64,000 nucleotides of DNA from Gambelia wislizenii (GCA_030847615.1 JAUMIR010000003.1:31742501-31806500), one strand, 5' to 3'. Numbered from the stretch's first letter, positions 1 through 13,060 are shown. A program made the numbers and translations. The notes: generated by a model from the sequence alone, not told the origin.

Positions 1-897
1 TATATTTGGTGACAGATTTTGGTGACTAGAATAGATTCTGTGTCTGTAGCTTGAAGCGGCAATATTGATATGCCATCTGCTCCTGGTGATTTATTTCTCC
101 CTAGTGCTCTGAGTAGAGCTTCCACCTCACTTTCTAAAATTGGAGGTTCATCCTCAAATAGTTCTTTCTTGAATGAATCTGTCATCCTTTCATCTCTTGT
201 ACTTGGTCATGTAATGTGTTCCCCTGCTGGTTGTATAGCATCCCCATTCTTGGTTTAAATTTCCCTTTGATTACTCAGATCTTGTGGAAGAAGTCTCTTG
301 TTCTTCCTTTTTGTTGTCACCTATTTCTCTGCATTAATTATTATAGTAGTTCTCTTTGTCCCTGCAAACAAGTCACTAAACAGATACTTTTAGGGTTCTC
401 GCCCTATTTCTGTCACCTCTTACATTTCCTTCTTGTCTATTCTGAACTGCTTGAAGAGTTTCATCTTTCATCCATTGAGGCTTCTCTTTCTTTTTTTTGC
501 TTCTTTTTGCATTTCTTCCTGACAATGTCCCTGGCTCCAGTCCAGAGTTCTTCCAGCTCCTTGTCCATTAGGCTTAACTGTGCAAATCTATTTTTATTTT
601 ATCTTTAAAATTATACAGGGATGTTCTTCAGGTTGTATTTTGGCATGATGCTTAGTTAACTGTTTAGCTTTACTCTAATTTTTGATAATAGTAATTCATG
701 TTCTGTACCACAATCTGCTCCTGATTTTTTTATTTCCCTATGAAAGAATGAAGCTTCTCTATCTTCTGCTTCCAGTTATGTAGTCTATTTGATTTCTATA
801 TTGGCCATCAGGTCATGTCCATGTATATAGTTGCCTCTTTGGTTGCTTGAAGAATATGTTGGTGATGTACACACTGTTGGCTTCACAAAATTGAATT
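1..897 (-). pseudogene. RTE/BovB-like LINE fragment: endonuclease end to start of RT
   Basis: Read on the minus strand, the segment gives in order the end of an APE-type endonuclease, the linker, and the start of a reverse transcriptase. Recognisable pieces are KQPKRQLYTWTWPDGQYRNQ near 790-850, GADCGTEHELLLSKIRVKL near 680-730 (the position of the family's SDH box), RTRDFFHKI near 275-305, and ILESEVEALLRALGRNKSPG near 85-145, the N-terminal RT box. Frame changes and stops separate them, so no protein can be made. The wording matches RTE-clade elements such as BovB, which encode endonuclease and RT in one ORF and nick target DNA for reverse transcription. The element runs off the window's left edge; at the right it abuts an L2-like fragment. 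Confidence 0.75.
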
Positions 898-1300
898 GCA
901 GGTCCAAAATGCTGTGACTAGGCTGATGCCTAGGGCTGGTTATAGAGAACATTTAATTCCCTCATTGAAACAACTCAACTGGCTACCAGTCCATTTCCAG
1001 GCTGCATTCATAGTGCTGGTTATGACCTTTAAAGTCATATACTGCTTGAGTCCAGACTATCTGAAAGACTTTATCTCCCTGTATGAAGCTGCCCATGTTT
1101 TAAGATCTTTGGAGGAAGGCTTTTTCACTGTCTGACCACCCATGTTTGGTGAAGACAGAGAGCAAGCATTCTGGGTGGCTGCTCTTAAATTACTCCCGCA
1201 GGAGATACTCTTTCAATTCAACACTTTGTTTTAAAATGATACCATATTCAGCTGTTTTTAACTTATTTTTACTGTTACAATTCACTGTTAGTTCCTTCTT
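893..1300 (+). pseudogene. L2-like LINE fragment, C-terminal part of the RT ORF
   Basis: An open frame at 896-1135 reads QNAVTRLM followed by LIPSLKQLNWLPVHFQ and VMTFKVIYCLSPDYLKDF, the pattern just past the RT core in L2-clade elements (QNAAARL...LHWLPV...LTFKALHGL.P.YL). After a frame change near 1135, GEDREQAFWVAALKLLPQEI (about 1150-1210) matches the family's terminal AFS.AAP.LWN.LP.EIR block. Only the 3' end survives, as is usual after incomplete reverse transcription. The downstream T-rich stretch to about 1300 is probably 3' UTR. The copy is old and non-functional. Confidence 0.6.
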
Positions 1301-1555
1301 GCTTTAATTCATGCTCTGATCATCTTTCAATTCCACAGTGGGAAATAGGAAATATTAAACAAATAGACAAATGTCTCACACCATTCTTTCTTGAAAGATT
1401 GATTATCCCTTACACTTATTCATCTCTTTGCCTTAACAGTTCTAAGCAGCACCAAACTCAAAGCAGTAAATATGCTCTCTTGATAAAGTCTAGATGAGTC
1501 ACACATATTGACCCTTGCCTTCTCTTAATTCACTGGTTTGAGCATAAAATCTTCT

Positions 1556-1815
1556 TTATTTTATTTATTTATTTAGTTACTTAGTTATGCCCCACTCTTC
1601 AGCCACAAGTCTATCAGAGCGGCTTACAAATTGTTTTTAATCAATAGCAATTTACACAGCTACCTGCAAGAAGTAGCTTCCAATGTGTGTTAGCTAATTG
1701 CCCCCACAAGCCGGGTACTCATTTTACTGACCTACGAAAGGACGGAAGGCTGAGTGAACCTTGGAGACTGCAGGAATTGAACTTGCAACATGGTGACCTG
1801 CAGTACCGGCAATAC
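1556..1815 (-). mobile_element. tRNA-derived SINE with L2-type tail, copy 1
   Basis: This belongs to a family seen four times in the window (also 14990, 47886 and 50041). On the minus strand it has a tRNA-like head, a conserved body (GGTTCACTCAGCCTTCCGTC, about 1740-1760) and a tail containing AAGCCGCTCTGATAGACTTG and GGGGCATAACTAAGTAACTA, ending in an ATTT-rich run at 1556-1575. The tail resembles the L2 3' end at 22.5 kb. RNA polymerase III would transcribe such elements. Its A-box end is eroded; copy 3 shows the head best. Confidence 0.7.
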
Positions 1816-2262
1816 ATACTAACGTTGCTTAAATAAGAGAATTCTTATGAACCAGATGGTATCCTGTGACCTAGTTCTATACCTTTGCTAAGAAAGACTG
1901 AGGATTATGTGGCTTAACAGTGGATGAATGTGTCCCAATTGCATTAACAAACAAAAAAAATCAATAATATATGTATTTATATATTATCTGACTAATCAAA
2001 AGCAGCTCAGCCAAGCAGGGGATCTCATTTCATTCCAGTTCTCAGAGGTGTATAATATTTGATTACCCTTGATTATTGGATGCTGCATTTGCAAGCTGAC
2101 TCTATTGAAAATCATTATCTTTGAGGTGTGTACTCTATCTTCAGCAGTACTAGATTCATGACAGCTCCAATATCTATGCCCCAGGAAGGACTAAAATGCT
2201 AGTAGCTGCTCTTACTCATACCACCAAACTGATTCTGGCAGTTTGCATCTCCAGTAAGAGCA
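1816..2262. other. Unassigned AT-rich interval
   Basis: No reading frame, RNA gene or repeat family that I recognise lies here. It separates SINE copy 1 from the MITE that starts near 2263. Confidence 0.5.
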
Positions 2263-2480
2263 AAGGCCCTTTCACACATAAAATTAAAGTGTTATGTCTC
2301 TTTTAACTGCCATGGCTGCATCCTATGAAATCCTGGGATTTGTAGTTTGGGGACACATTAAACATCTGGCTGAGAATTCGAAATATTCCTCTCTAAACTG
2401 AAAATCTCAGAATTACATAGGGTGGAACCATGGCAATTAAAATGCTATCATGGCATTATAATTGTGTAGTGTGAAAGGGC
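2263..2480. mobile_element. Palindromic non-autonomous DNA transposon (MITE)
   Basis: The ends form an inverted repeat: GGCCCTTTCACAC at 2266-2278 and GTGTGAAAGGGCTC at 2469-2482. Internal halves are also roughly complementary (CCATGGCTGCATCC / GGGATTTGTAGTTT against GGTGGAACCATGGC). The same family is at 49840-50364. There is no coding capacity, so mobility needs a transposase in trans. The internal CCATGG...TGTAGTTT words recur in the hAT-like MITE at 15371 but the terminal repeats differ, so the superfamily is uncertain. Confidence 0.65.
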
Positions 2481-2607
2481 TCCTACCAGGGTCACAAAAC
2501 AAATATATCACACCACAGATTTGGTAGTCACAAATCAGATTTAGCTATATCATGATGTCACAACTTGGCAGGTCAGGTGGGGTGAATTCTTTTCCTCCTC
2601 TTTCTCT

Positions 2608-5600
2608 CTCTGGCTTTTCTTCGCAAATGAAGATTCAGAAAGGACTCATCCCGTGCTTTCTGCAAGCACGCTGATGGCTAAAAAGGCCAATCCGAGATAA
2701 ACAAGTCCGGTTGCAGAAAGCACAGTAAAAGGTCTCCTTGGGTGATATTTTTGGGTTGTGATTCTTTCTGCATTGTCGTTTCTCTTCAAGACTTGTTCGG
2801 CGTGAGTTCTCAAATAAGGCTGCAGCATTGTGGATAATGCGCCTCCATGCCTCCAGATGTGAGGTCACAGCAGACTACTGTTGTTGATCAATTTGGCCAA
2901 GCCAGAGATGTTGTTTCAGGGAGTATTTGTATCACTTTTTTGGAGCACCCCTCTTACGCTGACCCATGGCGAGTTCACCGTACAGTAGTATTTTTGGGAG
3001 GCGATGGTCCTCCATCCTAGAAACGTGCCCTGCCCAGCACAGCTGTGTTTTCATTATCATGGCCTCAATGCTGGTGATCCCTGCTTGCTCAAGGACAGCA
3101 ACATTCGTCACATAGTCAGTCCAGTGTATATTTAGGATTGTGTGTAGACAGCGCTGATGAAAGTGTTCGAGGAGTCATAGGTGGTGGCGATAGGTGACCC
3201 ATGTTTCAAATCCATAAAGGAGAATAGACAGTACAATGGCTCTATACACACTGATTTTTGTGCTTTGCCTCAGGTGTTTATTCCTCCAGACTCTTTGTGA
3301 AGTCTTCCAAATTCACTATATGCCTTTGCTAATCTGTGATCGATCTCTTTGTAAATCTTGGCATCTGAGGAGATGATGTTTCCCAGGTAGGTGAACTGCT
3401 GAATGGACTTGAGCACAGATTTGCCAACGGCAATGTGGGGATGGTGGTGTTTGTCCTGTGGTGCAGGCTGGTAAAGAATTTCTGTTTTCTTCAGGTTGAC
3501 TCTGTTTGACCCAAACAGCTCTGCAGCTGTTGCAAAGCAGGATGTTAGGCGTTGCAGAACTGCTTCTGTGTGGGCAACAAGGGCAGCCTCATCAGTCTAT
3601 CAACTATCATGGACTAGATAGTTTAGAGTCTTAGTGTGAGCCCTCAGACGGCTTAAGTTAAACAAGCTACCATCAGTACAGTAACGTATATAGATGCCGT
3701 TGTCTTCTTCAAGTTCTGCCATAGCCCTTTGAAGCATCATGCTAAAGAAGATTGTAAATAAAGTTGGTGCAAGAACACAACCTTGCTTCACTCCATTAGT
3801 TATTAGAAAGGGCTCTGAAAGAGCATCGCCATATCTGACTTGACCATGCTCTCCCTCATGTAGCAAGATAATCATTTTAAGGAATTTGGGGGGACATCCT
3901 AGTCTTTCCAGGATCTGCCACAGACCTTTTCTACTTACAGTGTCGAAGGCTTTGATGAGGTTGACAAATGTTACATAGAGACCCTTGTTCTGCTCCCTAC
4001 ATTTTTCTTGCAGTTGTCTAAGGGCAAATACCATGTCTGTAGTACTCCTATTGGCTCTGAAGCCACATTGGCTTTCAGGGAGAAGTTCTTCTGCAATAGC
4101 AGGAACTAATCTGTTCAGGAGTATCCTTGCAAGGATTTTTCCAGCAATAGAGAGCAGTGTTATGCCTCGATAGTTTGAGCAATCGGATTTTGCTCCTTTT
4201 TTCTTATACAGGGTGATGATGACTGCATCATGGAGATCTGATGGCAGTTCCCCTTTTCCCAGCAATTCACAAGGAATTTGTGGAATTTATCGTGGAGGGC
4301 ATGACCTCCGTGTTTCCAAACTTCAGGTGGGATTCCATCAATCCCAGCTGCCTTGCCGTTTTTCATCTGCTGTATGGCCTTAAGGGTCTCTTCCAAAGTG
4401 GGAGCTATGTCCAATTCATTTTTCATTGGTTTTTGTATCATATGTTGGATAGCTGAGCCTTGGACTACTCAGTTGGTGCTAAAGAGACTTTGAAAATGTT
4501 CAGCCCATTGATTCAGGATGGAGGCTTTATCAGTAATTAATGTTTGACCATCTGTACTATATAAGGAGCTTTGGACCTGATAAGTAGGTCCACACACTGC
4601 TTTAAGAGCTTCATAAAATCCTCTGTGATCACCCAGATCTGCACAGCGTTGTGTCTTTTCTGCTATATTGATGCACCACTTGTTCTGCATGTCTCAGAGT
4701 TTTTGTTGTAATTTACTACATGTGTGGTGGAAAGCTGCTTTTCTTACATGGCAGGTTGGCTGGGCGAGGTATGCCTGGTGAGCAGTTCTCTTCTTTGCCA
4801 ACAGCTCCTGGATCTCTTGGTTGTTTTCATCAAACCAGTCTTGATTTTTCTTGTGGGAGAACCCGAGGGATTCTTCTGCAGACTGGAGGATACTGTTTTT
4901 GATATGTTGCCAAAGCACTGTGGGAGAAGGATCTGTAGGATGGCCTTCAGGTTTTGTTTGCAGATTTGCCTGGAAGTTGTCTCTCATGGTAGCTTGTTGA
5001 AGATTGTTGACTTGGAGTCTCTTCTTTAAGATGCCATCCCTCTTAGGTTAGAACTTAAGATGAAGATTTCGTTTACATCTGGCGAGGCGATGATCTGTTT
5101 GACAGTCTGCACTGGGCATCACTCGGGTATGACGGACATCACGAATGTTTCTCCGGTGGACTAGAACATAGTCAATGAGGTGCCAATGTTTGGATCAGGG
5201 ATGCATCCAGGTTGTCTTCAAGCTGTCTTTCTGCTGAAAGATTGTGTTTATAATAATCAGCTGTTGTTCTGCACAGAACTCTAGCTGGAGGCGTCCGTTA
5301 TCATTGCAATTTCCAACACCATGCTTGCCTAAGACACCTTTCCAGGCTTCAGAGTTCTTTCCTACTCTGGCACTGAAGTCACCAAGGATAATAATTTTAT
5401 CTTCTACAGGGACTTTTTGTATGAGTTGGAATAGGTCTGTGTAGAATTTGTCTTTCTCTACAGGGTCAGCTTGCATAGTTGTGGCATATATACTGAAGAG
5501 AACAACATGTGGGAGGCATAAGGAAATAATGTCATCAGAGTGTCCTGTTGGCAAGGTTTCGAGTTTGGAGGCAATGGAGTTTTTAATCATAAAGTCTACT

Positions 5601-6580
5601 CCTGAAAGATGTTTTTCGGTTTTGGGTTTGCCAGACCAGTAATGTGTGTAGCCGGCACCATGTTCTTTAAGGCTGCTTTCCTCATGGAGGCAAACTTCAC
5701 TAAGAGCAGCGATGTCAATGTTAAGTCATGATAGTTCATGGGCTATTAGGGCAGAACAACGCTCAGGCCATCCACTATCTGCAGACTCTCTCATGGTTCT
5801 GATGTTCCAGCATGGAAGCGTCAGTTTATTTACACCTTTGGAGGCCGGTGTGTGCCTTTGTTTCTTTGCCTTGGCTTGACCGCCTCAGAAGATGTCCGTT
5901 GGCCGCACCTAGCCAACCAAGTAGTTGGGGATGAGCTTTTGTTAGGCCACCTTTTCTAGGCCCCTCTCCATATGGAGCAAGCAGTGCTCTCCTTTATAAA
6001 GGCTGCTTGGTCATTCAGGATGCTGCTGAACAAGACTGTCACCTCCCGGGTCAGCCTCGAGCGACCAATGTCCTGAACCACCTGGATGCAGGGTTGGGTC
6101 TGTGGCTTCCAGTGCATCTTTACACCTGCCATTTCGTCCCTAGCCTATCACTACAAGGCTTTTTTGGAACTGTATTTCTCCTTTGAGCCTGTGCAATGGA
6201 TTTTTCTGGAGGAGCGCAGCGTGCACAGAACTGGCCTCACCCTTTAAACCAAAGGTTCATCTGTCGTGGCCTTGCAAGCATGGAGATAGCAGCGAGGTCC
6301 TTGGGTCGTAGGTTTGATTAGAATTTCCTTCTCTTAGATGGTTGACCTTACAGGGTTGGATGAGCATTATCTGCCCGTGTTTGGGATTAGAGTTTTCCTT
6401 CTCCTAGGATGGTTGCCGTAAGGCTAGAGAGCTCATCCTGCCCTTTGACGCTCTTTGTTAGACCCTTCGGTTTTGACCTGTCTGGCATGGGAGACCCTAC
6501 CGGTGGCTTTATGCCACCGCCAGCATAGCTCAAAACATCATTAGGGTACACAAGCCTCTCTCCCACGACAAGGGGGCATC
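2608..6580 (-). pseudogene. LINE copy A: decayed APE-endonuclease/RT/CCHC-finger retrotransposon
   Basis: This is a nearly full-length relative of LINE copy B (33770-37744), with the same 5' leader (about 5800-6580) and the same 3' end. Reading pieces on the minus strand run from endonuclease (5590-5195, including IILGDFSARVG) through linker (4987-4469) and RT (4441-3600) to the CCHC finger (2868-2635, CAFCNRTC...HQRAC). A frameshift lies near 4200-4260, where two overlapping frames share the RT. The catalytic FADD box, intact in copy B, is replaced near 3590-3610 by stops and TDE. The RT is therefore dead. Many CpG-to-TpG or CpA changes relative to copy B suggest methylation-driven decay. 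No clear target duplication is visible. Confidence 0.92.
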
Positions 6581-9132
6581 AATGGAGAGGTGTGATAAAC
6601 CAGAGATAGAGGTCCAGAGTTTTCAGGGAGAAACCAGCACTGCTTTGGCAGCAGAGATGTTTTCTGTCTTGTCCTGTACTGTTGTGTTGGTTTCATTAAA
6701 AGAAAGCAATTCAGCAAGGCAAGGAGCACTGGCTTTGGAAATGGGGGTGTATTTTCACCCTGCATGACCATTTTAGTGGTCTTTCAAGTGCTTGTTCAAA
6801 AACTGCCAAAAGGATAGAGCACAGAAATGTTGGTAAAACTCAATTACCCACTTCCCATTTCAATTCAGCTTCAGTCAGGGTGTAGCTATGGAGAGTGGTG
6901 AAATGAGGGCAATGCCCTGAAATAAGAATTCTGCCCCCCAACAAAATATTCCTTTAGTCCTCAACTTTCGAGCATTGCAGTTATTAACTTAAAACTTCAG
7001 TCAAGCATTTAGAAATACAGTTTAGGCATCCAAAGAAAAGGGGCAGTCAAAATTACCAAGGGAACACAAACACAAGAAATATAAGTGTTCTAAATCTGAA
7101 TGATTTTCAATATCTCACTGCCTGGAATGCTAGAAATTTGGAGACTGAAGGAATATTTCAGCGGGGTCCAAATATTTGGGGGGGGGTCAATGACCTCATC
7201 CCCCCCCCCTATATCCTTGGCTCTGGTGAAAACCTCGTTGGGGAAAAAAAATCTGCCTGATTAATTTCTAACGTCTGTAAGAAGCCTCCCTCTCGTTCTG
7301 TCTGTAGCAATACAACAGTTTTAAACTGTAACTACCCAGGAGAGAGGACCTTTCATTTTACTTATCTCTAATGTGTCATGCCCACTTATACTGTATAAAT
7401 AACACAGTCTAACAAGAGTATTATTATACAAGACTTTTCTGCTGAAATCTGCCATTCCAACAGCTCTTGGGAATCTGTGACAGTTAAGTATGTTGTAATA
7501 CCGAGATTAAAAGGGGAAAGCTTTGCAACCTGTAATATAGAAGAGACCTTTACAGAAAAGCACAGTGTTTACTCAGAAAGATTTGTGCAAGTCGGTAGAA
7601 AATTTACACTCAAGCACTCTGTCCCCTAAGAGGCATTGCTTTTGGAGAGCCCACTGCTCTATTTTTGAACAATCATTTCAGTGTGAGCAGTCTAAAAATA
7701 AAGTATGATCATTCCAATTTGCAAGAGTTTATTTTCTATGTTGTGACAGCTAGCTACAAATCCACAGCATGGGGATTACTGTGTAGATCATTGATATCAC
7801 CCCTATACCCTTTAAATTCAAATTATTTTTAAATCGCTTTCTGCGACTTTCTTTAAAAAAATAAAAATAGAATGTGTTGCTTCTCTGTATTTATTGTTCA
7901 TTTAGAACATAATATTGCTGCATTCCTAAATCTTAATTTACAGTCTCTTCACTTTCTTTTACTGCAGTCAGTTGTCTGCAAGCATTGTTGATTAAATTCC
8001 TTTAGTTCTTTCAGAAATAATAAAGTAACAGCATTTTTATGCTCTATTTAAATTTTGAGCACCAGCCAAGCTCTTTCTGTTCCTGTTTTAGCGTCCATTG
8101 CAAGTGCATTTTTGAAATCAGCTGCATCCTCCATGTCATAAATCCTTTCTTCACTATCTTTGCTGATAACTCTAGAGATTTTGCAAATGGGAAATTATCA
8201 GTCACGCTTCTCTAGTTATGCTTCCCACAAGAATCTAGCCCCAAGGAAATTCTTGCTTAGCTCCCTTATTCCCTCATCTCACCAAACAGAGAGTTCTAGC
8301 AAACAGATGGCTGCACGTAATTTAGAAGGTCAACTTTCAAGGAGTTTGAAAAAGTAACCTAAATACTTCAAACATGTACTTGCTGCCACTTTTTAGCCTA
8401 TTGACTCTATTATGAGATGTCGGCACTATAATTTTATGCTAATAATCTTCTCCTCCATCTAATAGTCGACAGAGTGTGATATCAGTTTATACAACAATGC
8501 AAAGGACTTCAAAGTCAAAAGACAGATGAAAGACACAAAGGAGGGAAAGTCCTGTCAATTCCAACAAGGGAAACATGAGCTATGAAGGAAACTGCCTAAT
8601 TCTCCCAAAGCAACCAAAGGGATACGAAAGTAGAGATGATTGGTAATGTCATTTCTGTTTTCTTTTGATAAGAACTTATCAGAATTCACACATTCTTCAT
8701 ATTTCATATGGAAAGAAGCTGAGATTTAAATTCAAACGTGGGGGTAAATGAAACTGTCAGGTTTATCCATCCAGGGCCAGGTCTTAGAGTGCTTAACTCT
8801 GAAGAATCCAGGTTGGAAACCCTGTGCTACAACCATGGTGCATTAGGTTTGCTGCTTTTTTTTTTTTTAAAGACAATCCTCTCCTTTAATACATATGGCA
8901 GACAGATACAACATGCTGAGAACATTTGTACCAATGCAATCTGGTCAGTGCATATGGGGGGGTTGTTTCATTATCATTTTGATAAGAATTCACTCGTTTC
9001 TTCATCTTCAGAATTGGGGGGGGACTTGAGGTTAAAAAAAAAGAAGGTGGATTCAAGGTAACTGACAGATTTCCCCTTTCTGTCTAAAAATGCTTAATAT
9101 TAGCTCAACTGTATTTCCAATGTTCTGATTTT
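6581..9132. other. Unassigned interval with homopolymer tracts
   Basis: I see no gene. The stretch holds a G9 run and a C10 run 13 nt apart (7178-7209), a T run near 8856 and short G runs near 8955 and 9015. The open frames are short and do not resemble known domains. Confidence 0.45.
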
Positions 9133-9438
9133 TCCTCCTGGAGTTTGGACTGGATGGCCCCTGTGGTCTCTTCCAACTACAGTTGTCCCTTCACATTCGC
9201 TGGGGTTAGGTTCCAGGACCCCCCGTGAATACCCAAATCCGTGAATACTCAAGTCCCATTATATGCAGTGGCATAGCAAAATGGTGTCCCTTATATAAGA
9301 TGGCAAAATCAAGGTTTGCTATTAGGATTACTATTTTTTAAAGAATATTTTCAAGCCGTGAATACTCAAATCCGTGAATGTCAAATCCGTGAATGTGGAG
9401 GGACAACTGTATATAATTCTATGATCCTACGATTCTCC
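9133..9438 (+). mobile_element. CR1 LINE 3' tail, split by a Tigger-like insertion
   Basis: The left part (9133-9179) reads GGAGTTTGGACTGGATGGCC followed by CCTGTGGTCTCTTCCAACT, the stretch just before the CR1 3' end. The right part (9412-9438) is a run of ATTCTATGATCC-type units, the CR1 terminal repeat. Removing 9180-9409 rejoins the two halves into the arrangement seen in the uninterrupted CR1 at 29470-29556. Only about 70 nt of CR1 remain. Confidence 0.8.
9180..9409. mobile_element. Pogo/Tigger-like MITE, 230 bp
   Basis: Terminal inverted repeats CAGTTGTCCCTTCACATTCG (9180-9199) and its near-complement CGTGAATGTGGAGGGACAAC ending at 9409 are flanked by TA on both sides (9178-9179 and 9410-9411). 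TA duplication and this repeat style are typical of Tc1/mariner elements of the pogo/Tigger group. The interior repeats the word AATCCGTGAATG but encodes nothing. It sits inside a CR1 tail, so it is younger than that CR1. Confidence 0.88.
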
Positions 9439-12400
9439 AGAACAGAAACTGAGACCCAGAACAGAAAATAGCTCTGTTCAGAGCATCATCTATGGATGGC
9501 ATGTGGTATCATGCCACAAGTATCAAGCCAGACCTCTCCACACCATATTCCATCCAGTTAGCAAGAAGACTGAGGAAGCTTGTAACCACATGAAGCTGAA
9601 GGTGATCATAGTGAGGATGAGATTCCCTGGCTGCACAGAGTGCTTATAACCTAACCGTGGCCATTTGAATGTGATTCCAGTTTCCTGTCAGTCTTCTTGT
9701 GTGGGAAGGTCAGCTTGGAGAAGGTTGCATTGGGACCCAGGATTAAATCCAATTCGTACATATTTTAATTGATGATAAAATTCATGAACATGGATACAAT
9801 ATAAGACTCTTAGAGAGAGAATATACATCACCTGGTAGCTTGTGTATTGTCTCTCAGCTCTTTGTTTTAACACAAATTGGCAATTTGACCGTGAAATCAG
9901 GACCTGGAACAAGGTCCTTACTTCTTTCCCTGCCAGATATTTTCCTTCCAAAATCATTCTACCAATCTCACTCTCTCTTATTTTCATATACAATGCATAT
10001 TACACATATAAATTAATTTGTAGGGCAGCCATTTTGACTCAGAAACCCTGACAAACTGCATTATCTCAATGTATTAACCCTTTTATTTTATCAAATACCT
10101 GTCACAGCTCCTCTGGCTTCCCTAAATGTTGGTTTGAAGGGCAAATATCCATAGAAATTGTGTAATCTAAGTGAAACTGTGCCTAGAATCTTTATGTCAT
10201 AGTGGGGAAAGAGCTTTATTAGGAAAAAACAATGATGTACATATAAGATATATGTACTTTATCTTTCAATTCACTTGTCTTTTCTTGTGCCAAGAACAGA
10301 CCACTGTTCCCTTTCCAAATCAAATGCCTTACTCAGATGCATTATATGTATGAAGCAAGAAGGTAGTGTTGCTACCCGAATATTATTGAAGGAAGCACCT
10401 AGTAATTTTATCAGTTTTCTTCCCACTGTGAGAAAGCCTTTGAAAACAAATAGTTTCAAATACTGTTTGCAGTTTGGAACTTATGGTGTGCATATTTCAC
10501 ACATTTTATTTATTTATTTATTTACTTATTTATTGCACAGGAAATAACATTTGCTATAAAGAAAACAAAATCTGGGTTTTTATACACAGGAAATGTTATA
10601 GGTGGGGACTTATTCTGCACACACACACACAAAAAACCCAGCATTTTCTATGCAGGAAAAACATTTTATGCACAGAAATGTATAATTTAATTTATAATTT
10701 TTAAAAAGGTATGCATATGGGTTTCTGCACATTTTATTTATACAAAATGCACTGCAAACCTTTACATGTGTATGAATTTCCAGAGCAGGATACATTTTAT
10801 CTCACAGGTTCTGAAAGGAATGAAGTAGATACTTGTGTCAAGAATCTTGATCTCAAAAATTTATTTATTTATTTATTTACCTGGACTACAAGGAAAAGGT
10901 CAGACATCATGCTTCTAGTGAATTAATGCCTTCGCTCACCAAGCAAAAAAAGTGATGGCACCCATATGGATTTAGGCAGGTGAAATGTTGTTCCTCTCAA
11001 AATGCATTAGATATCATTGTACCACCAGCAGTTAAAACAATCAACACAAATGAATGGCAATCCAATAAAAACTTCTACTCCTTTCAATCATACATACAAG
11101 ACCTTGGAATGATCTTCTCTGAGTATTGCCAGAAACATTTCACATGGGATTGGCCCAAATTAGTTTGTAGAAAACAAATCTCAATTAGCCAGGAGTAGAA
11201 TTGCCAGGTAATAGTTCTTATCCTTCTCTATCTTGTGATGCTACTATCAGAAAAAATGGGGAGGGGGTGTCAACTTCAAAGGAAATTGCTTTAGGGAAGT
11301 TTTGCTCAAGTCTCATTGTGTTATTCCCAGAGATGTTGCTATGAGATGAAAAGGACCTCCTGCAGTTCCCATAATGATAATATGAAGAAAAAAACATCAT
11401 CATGCACTTATTTTGAAAGAAAATCTATTTGAGATGTTTGCAAGATACCTGTGGAATATATTATGTGAAAGGAAGGTAGTTACCATTGGAATGTATTTTA
11501 CAATGGAACAAGAAATCTAGGATGAGAAATGCATCTTTCTTTGTGACTTCCTTGAGCTATTGGATTCCTATCCACAGGGAATTTGGAGAGGCATTGTTCA
11601 AAAGAAGATATTGTTTAATGTCCACAATCCCAGTGCTTTCCTATAAGTGAAAGATAATGGAACATACTTTGTCAGAAAGCTATTGTTTTCGTTATTATTA
11701 TACAACTTGCACTTCCACTGCTACTAATGATCTATATGCCAATTTATACTAGGGAGGCTTGGAGGTAGATCAGGATCAGCAAAGATTTTTGAGTCCCGGT
11801 CATATAACAATAGCAGCAAGAAAATTATGCTCCACAGGAGAAAAGAAACTTAAAGAAATATACACAGCCCATGCAAATTTTTAGGACTCTCCTTCCTCAC
11901 AAACCACTGCATATATCCAACTAATTTTTTTCAGAATTGTTCACCATAGCCACCTCTGTGTTGCTGGTTATTTCCAGAACTTTGCTCTACAAAGAACCTA
12001 GATGAACGAGCCCACTTTAAAACACACACAGACAACATGCAGAAATGTATACAGATATTATACAAAGCTTCCTATACCTTTTCATCTCAAACATGGTAGG
12101 CTTCAGGTCCTTTGCAGAAGCACCTATCCCTGTAGACTTCCTGTAATTCTACTAAGAAATGGAAAAGTCATTATATAGTTCCCTTAAAAAAACACTTAAA
12201 GGTATATGAGGGAGATGAAAGCAGCCCCTAAATTGCTATTAAGTCTAAATGCTTCATTTAATTTGGGGGGAGGGGAAACAGACTAAAGATTACAGCTGCT
12301 TTTGGATGATATTCAGTAGTGAATGGGAAGCATGATTGTTCTGCTTTCTGAGTCTTGACTTGTGTACAGGACCGAAGTTGAAGAGAACTGGTTCCAGATC

Positions 12401-12560
12401 AGTCCAAGTGGAAGTGGGCTATAGCAATTAGTTGTAGTTTGAACTGAATGTTGTTCACCACTGCTATAAACTAATATCCTGCACAATCGCTTTCTATGAA
12501 GGTCCCTAAGGTACAATAATAAATGTGACGATAATTTCTACCCATTTCCTTTTATTTCAA
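9439..12560. other. Unassigned interval with short tandem repeats
   Basis: No gene is recognisable. ATTT tetranucleotide tracts lie at about 10503-10534 and 10858-10880, and a CA tract at 10618-10631. Between 10545 and 10760 several short units of the type TTTCTGCACA / TGCACAGAAATG recur, as also near 43745-43915. The open frames of 60-90 codons here show no domain that I know. Confidence 0.45.
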
Positions 12561-12570
12561 CTCTTCTTTT

Positions 12571-12608
12571 TTGTCTTTTCAATGTATACCCCGCCCTTCA
12601 AATAGATT
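12571..12608 (-). mobile_element. Possible L2-type 3' tail remnant
   Basis: The plus strand reads AATGTATACCCCGCCCTTCA, the reverse of the GGCGGGGTATA word that closes L2-type 3' ends at 22.5 kb. It is very short, so the assignment rests on this one match. Confidence 0.35.
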
Positions 12609-13060
12609 CCCAGGAAGGCATACAATATTGCATTAAAAATATCATTTTTTTAAAAAAAAACATTTTAAAGTCTAACAAAAGTAGAGGAAAAGCAACAGAA
12701 TCTGAAATCGGAAAATGATCAGATGACATCGCAGTGACAAAGCAGATTCAACTGCTTTCTTGAGGAAAGGTGCACTCCCCTGGCACTGTAAACTCTAGCT
12801 GAATCTCCTAGGGGAAAGTGTTCTATAATCTGGACACCACTACCAAGACATCTTGACATCTTGTATGTAAGCATCTTCCATGGGCAAAAGTACATTATAG
12901 CTATCCATCCCCAAGGAGAGAGACTCCACACAGCAGGCTCCTGCTGTAGTGATTTATTGTGCTAACGTTCACATACCCAACAGGCCCTTCCCTCTGCACA
13001 GCTGGACACTGTCCTTGAGAGTCATAACTGGATTGAATTTATGCTTTCCCACCAATGACA
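12609..13060. other. Unassigned interval
   Basis: No gene is recognised. A minus-strand frame at 12719-12931 ends in a vaguely L2-like way, but the similarity is too weak to call. Confidence 0.35.

Noticed and set aside
3985..5642. Plus-strand open frames of 60-101 codons
   Set aside because: They are antisense to LINE copy A and have counterparts antisense to copy B (35146-36804). They arise from the real minus-strand coding sequence.
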